From positions 1 to 47,862 of the forward strand of contig NZ_BBJP01000017.1 in the NCBI RefSeq assembly GCF_000739595.1: a stretch of 47,862 bases of DNA. The letters run 5' to 3'. The DNA is from Halorubrum halophilum (GTDB lineage: Archaea; Halobacteriota; Halobacteria; Halobacteriales; Haloferacaceae). Below the pieces are notes generated by a model. That model saw only the letters and a program-made list of their open reading frames with translations. It searched no databases and had not been told where the DNA came from. Position 1 is the stretch's first letter; every line of letters begins with the position of its first letter. This document shows positions 1-8,969 of the stretch, piece by piece. Position numbers and translations under genes: made by a program.

Positions 1-63
1 GGGTCCCCCCCCCCCCCCCCCCCCCCCCGGGGGGGGTTTTCGCCCCCCCCCGCCCACCCCCCC
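1..63. repeat. Homopolymer C/G tract at window edge
   Basis: Positions 5-28 are 24 consecutive C, followed by eight G (29-36), four T and further C-rich sequence up to the first start codon. Nothing else in the window has a comparable homopolymer. It may be an assembly or contig-end artefact, or a true C/G tract just before the first gene. Confidence 0.8.
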
Positions 64-67
64 GCCA

Positions 68-973
68 ATGGCCCCCGCCGAAGACGACATCTCGATCGAG
101 GAGAAGCGCGTGTACGCCGGGACGGCGGGCCGCACCGACGCGTACGTCGCCACCGAGAGCGGCGTCGTCCGGGTGGCGCTCTCGGCCGACAAGGTCGGCG
201 CGTTCGACATGGTCGCCCGCGAGCCCGCCCGCGATGTCGCGGTCCTCGCCCGCGACGACGGTCCGGATCTCGTCGGGATCGCGACCGCGGACGGCCTGCA
301 CGTCGCCGTCGTCGGTGACGATCCCGAGTTCGAGCCCGCCGACCCGGCCGGCTCGAAACCGCTCGTCGCCGTCGGCGTCTACGACGACGCGTTCCTCGCA
401 GCGCGCGATGACGGCGAGATCAGCCGCATCGAGGTCGGTAACGGCGTCGCAGATCCGGAAGCGATCTCGATCGGAACCGTCTCGCAGCCGCGTGCGATCG
501 ATGGCCCCCTCGTTGCGGCCGTGGACGGAGTCTATCAGATCTCCGGGAGCGACAGTGCGAACGAGTCCGACACTCTCACCTCCGTCGGCCTCGACGACGC
601 CCGCGACGTGGCGGGAGCGGGGATGCCCCTCGCGGCGACCGCAGCCGGCGTCTACTGGCTGGGGAACGGCTGGATGACGGCGCTGGAGGGCGACGCCACC
701 GCGGCCGCCGCCGACGGCGACGGCCACGCGATGGCGGTCGTCGACGGCGACCTGGTGGTCCACGAGAGCGACGTCGACGGGTGGGACACCGAGACGTGGA
801 CCGCGGCGGACCTCCCGGTCGACGAGGAGCCGGTCGCGCTCGGCTACGGTCCCGGCGTATCGGTGGCCGTGACTGACGCCGGCACCCTCTGCGTCGACGC
901 CGGCGACGGTTGGCGTCACCAAGTCGTCGGCGTGCGGGGAGTGGCCGGCGTCGCGCTCGCAGTCGTGGAGTGA
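68..973 (+). CDS. HVO_0234-type beta-propeller protein
   Basis: 301-residue acidic protein with no membrane segment or signal peptide. It is built of repeating short beta-strand patterns, for example ESGVVRVAL, DDGEISRIEV, AAGVYWL and DAGTLCVD, each followed by DG or GD turns, as expected of a propeller fold. It resembles the conserved haloarchaeal family named after Haloferax HVO_0234, whose function is not known. The start is the first ATG after the C-rich tract and puts IEEKRVYAG near the N-terminus. It converges with katG; the 27 bp between them are too short for an extra gene. The family call comes from memory of the sequence pattern. Confidence 0.7.
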   Translation: MAPAEDDISIEEKRVYAGTAGRTDAYVATESGVVRVALSADKVGAFDMVAREPARDVAVLARDDGPDLVGIATADGLHVAVVGDDPEFEPADPAGSKPLVAVGVYDDAFLAARDDGEISRIEVGNGVADPEAISIGTVSQPRAIDGPLVAAVDGVYQISGSDSANESDTLTSVGLDDARDVAGAGMPLAATAAGVYWLGNGWMTALEGDATAAAADGDGHAMAVVDGDLVVHESDVDGWDTETWTAADLPVDEEPVALGYGPGVSVAVTDAGTLCVDAGDGWRHQVVGVRGVAGVALAVVE

Positions 974-1000
974 GAAAGTGAAAACCGCTACTGCTCGACT

Positions 1001-3468
<2,468 letters not shown>

Positions 3469-3864
3469 TTATTCCCCGTCGGCACGCGGGTCGAACTCCC
3501 CGCGTCGGATCCCCGATCTGACGGGGTCGTGTTCCGCGTCGGTCGGCGGCGGCGCGGTGACGAGCGACGCCTCCAGTCGCTCTCCGTCGCTCGCCCTCAC
3601 GCCGCGCGCGGTCCCCGCCTCCACGACGACGACGTCGCCGGGTCCGACCGATCGCTCCGTCTCGCCTTCCCGGACGGTGCCGGAGCCGGAGCGAACCGTG
3701 ATCGCCACGTCGCTGTCCGGCGCGTGGACCGGGATGAACTGCCCCGGCTCGAAGTAGCCGCAGACGACCTTCATCCGGTCGCTCCGGAACACCTCGCTGG
3801 TCGAGAACCGCTCGTCGTCGTAGTCGCGCTCGGCGTCGAAGTCGGTCGCCGGCACGTCACTCAC
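3469..3864 (-). CDS. Small cupin-domain protein
   Basis: 131-residue single-domain cupin. The beta-barrel core runs from GYFEPGQFIPVHAPDSD through VRSGSGTVREGE to VGPGDVVVVEAGTARGV, with the usual two-motif spacing. Motif 1 keeps one His (PVHAPDSD) but not the full His-x-His pair, so metal binding is uncertain. The start is a GTG at 3864 preceded by a GGAGGG Shine-Dalgarno-like stretch. It is divergent from the DUF2249 gene with 160 bp between starts. The palindrome near 3978 lies about 110 bp from this start, so shared control is possible but less clear than for its neighbours. Confidence 0.75.
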   Translation of the reverse strand: MSDVPATDFDAERDYDDERFSTSEVFRSDRMKVVCGYFEPGQFIPVHAPDSDVAITVRSGSGTVREGETERSVGPGDVVVVEAGTARGVRASDGERLEASLVTAPPPTDAEHDPVRSGIRRGEFDPRADGE

Positions 3865-3971
3865 CCCTCCTGACGGTCGGTGTGCGGTAGTCCCTGTCGA
3901 TGCCTGTCGGCAGATCGGATGCGGTATCGATCACGGTCGAGCGTTGGCGGCCCGCGGGCGAGTGCGTGTCC

Positions 3972-3985
3972 CCGAACGTATTCGG
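3972..3985. promoter_or_regulatory. Palindromic operator, copy a (CCGAA-N4-TTCGG)
   Basis: CCGAACGTATTCGG, centred 46.5 bp before the ATG of the DUF2249 gene at 4025. The identical 14-mer recurs at 4706-4719 and a close relative at 4748-4757, each at nearly the same distance from a start. The position is right for an activator just upstream of the basal promoter of a leaderless transcript. The shape resembles the CGAA-N4-TTCG element I recall from haloarchaeal denitrification promoters (NarO); that link is inference. Confidence 0.7.
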
Positions 3986-4024
3986 CTCAACACGGAATCC
4001 GCCACGTCCCGACTCTCCGATCGC

Positions 4025-4258
4025 ATGCCGAAACTCGACGTCCGCGAGATCCCGCCGGTGAATCGCCACGACAAGATCCACGACGAGTTCGACGAGATGG
4101 ATCCGGGCGAGACGCTCACGATCGTCAACGACCACGAACCGAAGCCGCTGTACTACGAGATGGCGGCCGAGGTCTCCGCGTTCGACGAGGAGGCGTACGA
4201 GGTGCGGCAGAACGCGCCCGACGAGTTCGTTGCGGAGTTCCCGAAGACGGAGGTTTGA
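4025..4258 (+). CDS. DUF2249 domain protein
   Basis: 77-residue protein consisting of one DUF2249 (SirA/TusA-like alpha-beta) domain: LDVREIPPVNRHDKIHDEFD, then LDxMxPGE-like MDPGETLTIVNDHEP and LYYEMAAE. DUF2249 proteins are common beside nitric-oxide, nitrite and hemerythrin genes in archaea and bacteria, but their molecular role is not settled. The ATG at 4025 is chosen over upstream in-frame codons because it gives the standard N-terminus and places the palindrome at 3972-3985 at the same distance as in the neighbours. It is not part of an operon: the next gene downstream is on the other strand. Confidence 0.85.
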   Translation: MPKLDVREIPPVNRHDKIHDEFDEMDPGETLTIVNDHEPKPLYYEMAAEVSAFDEEAYEVRQNAPDEFVAEFPKTEV

Positions 4259-4297
4259 GGCCGTTACCGGGACGCGAACGCGTTTTTGAGATCGAAG

Positions 4298-4669
4298 CTA
4301 CGCCTCGCCGAGGTCGAACAGTCGACGGATCGCCCGCGTTCGCATTCGGTCCCGCTCTTCCGGCCGCTCGATCCGGGCCGCCTGCTCCAGCGTCTGCTCC
4401 GGCGCTGCGGTCAGTTCCTCGACGAGCGCGGACCCGAGATCTCGGACGATCTCGCGCTGCTCCTCGGTGAGGTCGCCGCGTGCGTCGAGCGCCGAGATCG
4501 CCTCGTCGACCTCGTGCCGTTCGATCTCGTCGGTTCGACGGCGGAGCCGCCTCCGGAGTCGCTCCGGATCGAGAGGCGGGTCGGATCGCTCCAGATCGAG
4601 AGGCGGGTCGGATCGGTCTGGCTCCGACTCGGACCGGGCGACGGTCCCTTCGGACCGGTCGGTGCTCAT
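4298..4669 (-). CDS. Stand-alone GlutR dimerisation-like domain protein
   Basis: 123-residue soluble protein. Residues 40-123 look like the C-terminal helical dimerisation domain of glutamyl-tRNA reductase (HemA): RLRRRTDEIERHEVDEAI, LTEEQREIVRDLGSALVEEL, APEQTLEQAA and the end RAIRRLFDLG. The catalytic and NADPH domains of HemA are absent. The N-terminal 35 residues are low-complexity and hold a direct repeat (RSDPPLDLE, RSDPPLDPE). The start at 4669 (MSTDRSEG) leaves a 129-bp divergent spacer to the globin gene with one palindrome for each direction. A role in regulating haem synthesis together with the globin is inference. Confidence 0.7.
   Translation of the reverse strand: MSTDRSEGTVARSESEPDRSDPPLDLERSDPPLDPERLRRRLRRRTDEIERHEVDEAISALDARGDLTEEQREIVRDLGSALVEELTAAPEQTLEQAARIERPEERDRMRTRAIRRLFDLGEA
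4567..4615. repeat. 22-bp tandem duplication inside coding sequence
   Basis: The same 22 bases occur at 4567-4588 and 4594-4615 (period 27 bp) and encode the repeated RSDPPLD segment of the stand-alone GlutR-type protein. The period is a multiple of three, so the frame is kept. Confidence 0.85.
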
Positions 4670-4705
4670 ACCCGAGGGTCGGTCGGCGCAGGGGAGTGTG
4701 TTCTC

Positions 4706-4719
4706 CCGAACGTATTCGG
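4706..4719. promoter_or_regulatory. Palindromic operator, copy b (CCGAA-N4-TTCGG)
   Basis: The 14-mer CCGAACGTATTCGG, identical to copy a, centred 43.5 bp before the start of the minus-strand gene at 4669. Confidence 0.7.
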
Positions 4720-4745
4720 CGGGTGATCGGGTCCCACGAACACCC

Positions 4746-4763
4746 CCGAACATGTTCTTTCGG
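4746..4763. promoter_or_regulatory. Palindromic operator, copy c
   Basis: CCGAACATGTTCTTTCGG. The core GAACATGTTC (4748-4757) is a perfect palindrome centred 46.5 bp before the globin ATG at 4799, exactly the offset of copy a. There is no good TATA box between the site and the start, which fits an activator-dependent promoter. Confidence 0.65.
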
Positions 4764-4798
4764 TAGGGTCTTCCGTCGGAACGAAGTGTACCGATCCG

Positions 4799-5164
4799 AT
4801 GCCCGATTCCCAGTCGATCTACGCAGACATCGGTGGCCGAGAGGCCGTCGAAGCCGTCGTCTCGGACTTCTACGACCGCGTCTTCGACGATCCGGTCCTT
4901 GAACCGTACTTCGAGGGCGTCGACCGCGAGGCGCTGTACGCCCACCAAGTCCAGTTCATCAGCGCGGTCGCCGGCGGCCCGGTCTCCTACGAGGGCGCGG
5001 ACATGCGGGCGGCCCACGAGGGGATGGGAATCACCGAGGAGGCGTTCGGGCGGGTCGCGACCTTCCTCGCGGAGGCGCTCAGAGAGCACGGCGTCGATGA
5101 GGAGAACGTCGAGACGATTCTCGATGAGGTCGGCGCGCTCGAACCGGACGTGGTCGGCCAGTAG
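4799..5164 (+). CDS. Truncated haemoglobin, group I
   Basis: 121-residue truncated (2-on-2) globin of the TrHbN type. It begins with the family's IYADIGG motif, has Tyr25 in DFYDRVFDD at the B10 position, Gln50 near the E7 position and the proximal His73 in MRAAHEGMGI. Group I truncated globins bind oxygen and nitric oxide and often act as NO dioxygenases. Length is normal and the ATG gives the expected N-terminus. Its promoter shares a palindrome with the DUF2249 and GlutR-type genes, which suggests control by low oxygen or nitrogen oxides (inference). Confidence 0.93.
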   Translation: MPDSQSIYADIGGREAVEAVVSDFYDRVFDDPVLEPYFEGVDREALYAHQVQFISAVAGGPVSYEGADMRAAHEGMGITEEAFGRVATFLAEALREHGVDEENVETILDEVGALEPDVVGQ

Positions 5165-5230
5165 GCGGCTTCGGTCGTCCATCTCGGTGATCCGACGGGT
5201 TCCGTGCGCCTCGTCGGAGGCCTGCGAGGA

Positions 5231-5270
5231 GTTGACATCCTCCCCGCCCTTCAGGGCGGGGCTTTCGCCT
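5231..5270 (-). mobile_element. Solo right end of an IS200/IS605-type element
   Basis: Contains TTGACATCC followed by the hairpin CCCCGCCCT-TC-AGGGCGGGG (5242-5261). Read on the minus strand this is the typical right end of haloarchaeal TnpB-type elements (hairpin then AGGATGTCAA), and the same design flanks the tnpB gene at 43.9-45.4 kb. No tnpB or left end is attached here, so it is a remnant. It may act as a terminator for the gene upstream. Confidence 0.65.
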
Positions 5271-5316
5271 TGTAACGTGCATAACTACTTGGCCCATTGT
5301 CACAGATAGGACGTGT

Positions 5317-5715
5317 ATGGGAGGACCAGAAAACGCGCCTGCTCGACAAGCCCCCGAGGGGACGGGAAACCCTCCACCGCGGTTAGCGGAGGATCGGTTC
5401 TATCGGGCGCTTACTTCGCTTCATCGCCGACGGCTGCTCTATTACTTGCTCGAACACGAGGAACGCACCGTCGAGGAGATCGCGTCCGTCCTCAGCGGCT
5501 GGGAAGCCACGACGACGGGGACGATGTACACGTCGGAGGACCGATCGGCGATCCGCCTCCAGCTCCTGCACAGCCACTTGCCGCAACTCGCGGACGCGGG
5601 ACTGATAGAGTACGACTCGAACGGTGACACCGTCCGTCTCGAATCGCTCCATCCGCGGGTCGCGCAGGTCATCAGGCAGAGCGTCGAGGCTGAACGGTCC
5701 GACGAGTCAGCGTGA
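5317..5715 (+). CDS. Winged-helix HTH protein (DUF7344-like)
   Basis: 132-residue putative transcription regulator. After a proline-rich N-terminus, residues 25-125 form a winged helix: RFYRALTSLHRRRLLYYLLE, RTVEEIASVLSG, IRLQLLHSHLPQLADAGL and the wing IEYDSNGDTVRLE. This matches the haloarchaeal DUF7344 type of ArsR-like domain. Its TGA stop overlaps the GTG start of the DICT gene by 4 bp (GTGA), so the two are translationally coupled, and the HTH protein may be the output of the DICT sensor. No metal-binding cysteines are seen. Confidence 0.85.
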   Translation: MGGPENAPARQAPEGTGNPPPRLAEDRFYRALTSLHRRRLLYYLLEHEERTVEEIASVLSGWEATTTGTMYTSEDRSAIRLQLLHSHLPQLADAGLIEYDSNGDTVRLESLHPRVAQVIRQSVEAERSDESA

Positions 5716-6416
5716 CGCCCGGCTCCCTCCTCTCCGGGTTTCGGAGAGAGCGGCATCGGGTGATCGTCTACAGGAGCGGTGACCGACTCGACATCGAGAC
5801 GTGGCTCGCCGACCACGGCGTCGCCGTCGAGTCGCGATCGCTTCCGGCGGGCGGCCCGAGCCCCTTCATCGAGATCGAAATCGACGGGGAGGTAACGGGC
5901 ATCATCGGCGTCGACGCGGTCGAGATGCTACTCGAATCGCCGATCCGTCGTCCGGGCGACCGAGACGAGATATCCGAGGGGTACCGAGCGCTCTTCGCGA
6001 TATTCGATCGGACGGTGTTTTCCGGGATGGATCGTCGGGAGCTCCTCGCGGTCAGTCGCGAGATCGAAGACCGCGCCTTTCGGGTCGGAGCGGGAACCCT
6101 GTCCGTGAGTTTTCAGCGGGCCTCGGCGTTCGAGTCCCAGTCGGAGGTTTATCGGGCCCTCGGCACCGAGACCGCCCTCGATGTCCGCGTGTACGGCGTC
6201 GAGGACTGGACGCCGTCGGGGGTCCCCGGGATCACCTATCACGCCGACGTGGAGGCGAGGCTCGACCCCTACTGGGTCATGGCGTACGACGGCGGCCCGG
6301 ACGAGGATCAGGCCTGCGGCCTGGTCGCCGAGGAGAACGCGGACGGGTACACCGGGTTCTGGACGAACGACCCGGCCACCGTCGAGGACATCTCGACGGC
6401 GTTCACTGTGGCCTAA
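5712..6416 (+). CDS. DICT sensory domain protein
   Basis: 234-residue soluble protein with the DICT sensory domain: DxEIEDRAFRVG-like region (SREIEDRAFRVGAGTLSVSFQ), EVYRALGTETALDVRVYGVEDW, and the C-terminal WVMAYDGGPDEDQACGLVAEE with GFWTNDPATV. DICT domains are found near signalling proteins and have been linked to light or redox sensing. The start is a GTG inside the stop of the upstream HTH gene, so the pair forms one operon. The first 80 residues resemble a small N-terminal domain often found with haloarchaeal DICT proteins. Confidence 0.85.
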   Translation: MTPGSLLSGFRRERHRVIVYRSGDRLDIETWLADHGVAVESRSLPAGGPSPFIEIEIDGEVTGIIGVDAVEMLLESPIRRPGDRDEISEGYRALFAIFDRTVFSGMDRRELLAVSREIEDRAFRVGAGTLSVSFQRASAFESQSEVYRALGTETALDVRVYGVEDWTPSGVPGITYHADVEARLDPYWVMAYDGGPDEDQACGLVAEENADGYTGFWTNDPATVEDISTAFTVA

Positions 6417-6512
6417 TCCGGGCTGGAACTCGGCCACCGGACGGCCGGAACCCGAGCGCCTCGGGTCGCGGCCGACATGCACACTCAAGTCCCCGCCGCG
6501 AGAGGTGCCGCC

Positions 6513-7823
6513 ATGGACACCGAACGGTTTCTGTTCGTCTCCGCGGACGCCGCGCTGATCACGGACCTCGCGTGGCAGGTCCACCGCGAGGGCCACGACG
6601 TGAAGTACTACATCGAGGCCGAGAGCGACCGGGAGATCGGCGACGGCTTCGTCCCCAAGACCGACGACTGGCGCGCCGAGGTTGAGTGGGCCGACGTGAT
6701 CGTCTTCGACGACATCTGGGTCGGTTCCGACATCGGCACGGGGGAACTCGCCCAGGAACTCCGCGAGAAAGGGAAAGCCGTCGTCGGCGGGACGCCGAAC
6801 ACCGATCACCTCGAAGAGGACCGAGGATACGCGATGGAGATCCTCGAAGACCACGGCGTGAACACCGTCGAACACCACATCTTCGACAGTTTCGACGCGG
6901 GGATACAGCACGTCCAAGAGAACCCTGCACCGTACGTGATCAAACCGCTCGGCGAAGTCCAGAACGTCAAGCGCTTACTGTACGTCGGGAACGAGGACGA
7001 CGGCAGCGACGTGGTCGACGTGCTGAAGGCGTACAAGAAGGCGTGGGGCCACCGGATGAAGGGCTTCCAGCTTCAGCGGAAGGTCGAGGGCGTCGAGATC
7101 GCGATCTGCGGGTTCTTCAACGGGAACGAGTTCATCGATCAGGTTAACTTCAATTTCGAGCACAAGAAATTATTCCCGGGAAACATCGGTCCTTCGACCG
7201 GCGAGATGGGGACCTCGATGTTCTGGGCGGGTCAGAACAAGCTGTTCAAAGAGACGTTCGGGAAGATCGAGGGCTGGCTCGCCGACGAGGGGTACGTCGG
7301 GAGCATCGACATCAACTGCATCGTCAACGAGAATGGGATCTACCCGCTGGAGTTCACGCCGCGGTTCGGGTACCCGACGATCGCGTTACAGGAAGAGTCG
7401 ATCGAGTCGTCCACCGGTCGGTTCTTCGCCGACCTCGCGCGCGGCAACGAGCCCGCGGTCGACGTTCACAACGGATACCAAATCGCCGTGCGAGTCGTCC
7501 TCCCGCCGTTCCCGTTCGACGACGAGAAGACGTACGACGAGAACTCGCGGAACGCGGCCGTGGTGTTCGAAACGGAGAGTCGGGAAGGCATTCATCTCGA
7601 AGACGCGAAGCAGGTCGACGGCCAGTGGCGCGCCGCCGGCGACAACGGGATGCCCATCGTCGTGACCGGCAAGGGCGAGACGATGCAGGCCGCGCGCGAG
7701 CAGGCGTACGACCGGATCGACGACATCGTGATGCCCAACATGTACTACCGCGACGACATCGGCGAGCGCTGGGTCGACGGCGACGGCGATCGGCTGCAAG
7801 CGTGGGGCTACCTCGGACCGTGA
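6513..7823 (+). CDS. PurD-like ATP-grasp ligase
   Basis: 436-residue ATP-grasp protein related to phosphoribosylamine-glycine ligase. The N-terminal part (MDTERFLFVSADAALITDLAWQ) is a Rossmann-like subdomain. The ATP-grasp core includes YVIKPLGE, GVEIAICGFFNG, GPSTGEMG and the metal-binding region SIDINCIVNENGIYPLEFTPRFGYP. Full purD acts in purine synthesis, but this haloarchaeal form differs from standard PurD near the substrate site, so the substrate is uncertain. I chose the ATG at 6513 over one 36 bp upstream because it begins directly at the fold. The gene stands alone; repeat copy 1 starts at its stop codon. Confidence 0.75.
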   Translation: MDTERFLFVSADAALITDLAWQVHREGHDVKYYIEAESDREIGDGFVPKTDDWRAEVEWADVIVFDDIWVGSDIGTGELAQELREKGKAVVGGTPNTDHLEEDRGYAMEILEDHGVNTVEHHIFDSFDAGIQHVQENPAPYVIKPLGEVQNVKRLLYVGNEDDGSDVVDVLKAYKKAWGHRMKGFQLQRKVEGVEIAICGFFNGNEFIDQVNFNFEHKKLFPGNIGPSTGEMGTSMFWAGQNKLFKETFGKIEGWLADEGYVGSIDINCIVNENGIYPLEFTPRFGYPTIALQEESIESSTGRFFADLARGNEPAVDVHNGYQIAVRVVLPPFPFDDEKTYDENSRNAAVVFETESREGIHLEDAKQVDGQWRAAGDNGMPIVVTGKGETMQAAREQAYDRIDDIVMPNMYYRDDIGERWVDGDGDRLQAWGYLGP

Positions 7824-8277
7824 TCGATAGCGGGAGTAGGTGAATCAGTGCGGTTGATCGGTTGTTTATAAGTGACCAAGTGGTGTTGCTGTCGGCTGTT
7901 TATAAGTAGAAGATGGATCTGCGGTGAACACCTCCAAAGCCCCAGCCGAGAGGGCGGCGCAGGCGACGTAAGCACTGGAAGGAGCGAGTGCAACGAGCGA
8001 CTGAAGCGCGCAGCGAGCGTGCGCCGCCCTCTCGGCTGCCCCTTTGAGACCCACCCGCCGTACCGCAACCGCAGCCTCACGCCTCCCCAGCCTCGTCGGC
8101 CGCCCTCCGCGTTGCTCCGGGCGACCGACTCCCTCGCGCGGCGCTCCTCGCGCCCGTTGGGCGCTCGGAGGCGCGCGCCACCGCACAGCCGCGTTCATTT
8201 ATAAGTGATCGCCGAAGTGGTTCACGGTCATTTAAATATCGCGCTGCCGCCACCGATCTGCGTCACGCACTCCCGCC
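7823..8277 (+). repeat. Dispersed three-hairpin repeat, copy 1 (full length, inverted loop)
   Basis: Fills the 568-bp gap between genes. From left: GATCGATAGCGGGAGTA box, two TTTATAA boxes (7865-7871 and 7899-7905), GTGAACACC box at 7924, then CAAAG-CCC and stem 1 (arms 7943-7961 and 8020-8038, 19 bp, perfect), CCC-CTTTG. Stem 2 follows (8095-8105 with 8119-8129), then a third GC hairpin, a 3-prime TTTATAAGTGATCG box at 8198, and a tail ending CCACCGATCTGC that is shared with copy 2. The 58-bp segment between the stem-1 arms (7962-8019) is in reverse orientation relative to the other copies. The open frames here are not kept between copies, so I treat it as non-coding. Confidence 0.85.
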
Positions 8278-8391
8278 ATCGCTCGCGCGATCAGACCGAG
8301 GAACCGCGAGGTGAGTGACGCCGGCCGACGCGTCTCGATCGACGGGCGCCCCTCCACGGCCTTTTAACGATCGGGGCCCACTACTCGCGGT

Positions 8392-8961
8392 ATGGCGAAG
8401 TACTCGACGGGCGGTGGCGGCGGCGGCGACGACGGCGACGCCTGCGAGCTCTGCGGGCGCGAGACCACAGACCTCGGGCGGGCCACGGTCGCCGGGGCGA
8501 AGCTCCTCGTCTGCTCCGACTGCCGCCCCCACGACGACGCCGGCAACGCTCCGAGCGGGCACGGCGGATCGAGGTCGGGCGGGAGCCAGGGCGGCAGCTC
8601 GGGCGGCAGCCCCGGCGGCGCGAGCGCCGACTCGAGCGGCCCGGAGAGCCGGAAGAAGGAGCTCGCCCGCAAGCAGGCGAAGATGTACGACTCCGCGACG
8701 GGCGACTCAAAGCACTGGGAGGAGGGCGGGACCAACTACGAGTCCGACCGGCTCCCGTACCTCGTCTCCGGCTACGGCGAGACGGTCTCCGAGGCCCGGC
8801 AGGACGCCGGGCTCACCGTCGAGGAGCTGGCCGAGGAGCTCGACGTCGACGAGGACGACCTGTTCGCAGTCGAGGACGGACGGGCCGCGACCGCCAACGT
8901 GGGCGGCTCCGTCGTCCGCGCCCTCGAAGAGCGACTCGGTGTGGATATCGTCGACGAGTAG
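8392..8961 (+). CDS. Archaeal multiprotein bridging factor MBF1
   Basis: 189-residue MBF1 homologue. It has an N-terminal zinc ribbon with four Cys (CELC at 18-21, CSDC at 41-44), a Gly/Ser-rich linker (about 55-85) and a C-terminal Cro-type helix-turn-helix (GETVSEARQDAGLTVEELA, then DLFAVEDGRA). In archaea MBF1 associates with ribosomes and may act in translation or transcription. The linker is unusually rich in Gly and Ser compared with the rest of this proteome. The 8-bp gap to the halocyanin gene suggests co-transcription, although the two have no obvious functional link. Confidence 0.88.
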   Translation: MAKYSTGGGGGGDDGDACELCGRETTDLGRATVAGAKLLVCSDCRPHDDAGNAPSGHGGSRSGGSQGGSSGGSPGGASADSSGPESRKKELARKQAKMYDSATGDSKHWEEGGTNYESDRLPYLVSGYGETVSEARQDAGLTVEELAEELDVDEDDLFAVEDGRAATANVGGSVVRALEERLGVDIVDE

Positions 8962-8969
8962 TCCGAGCG

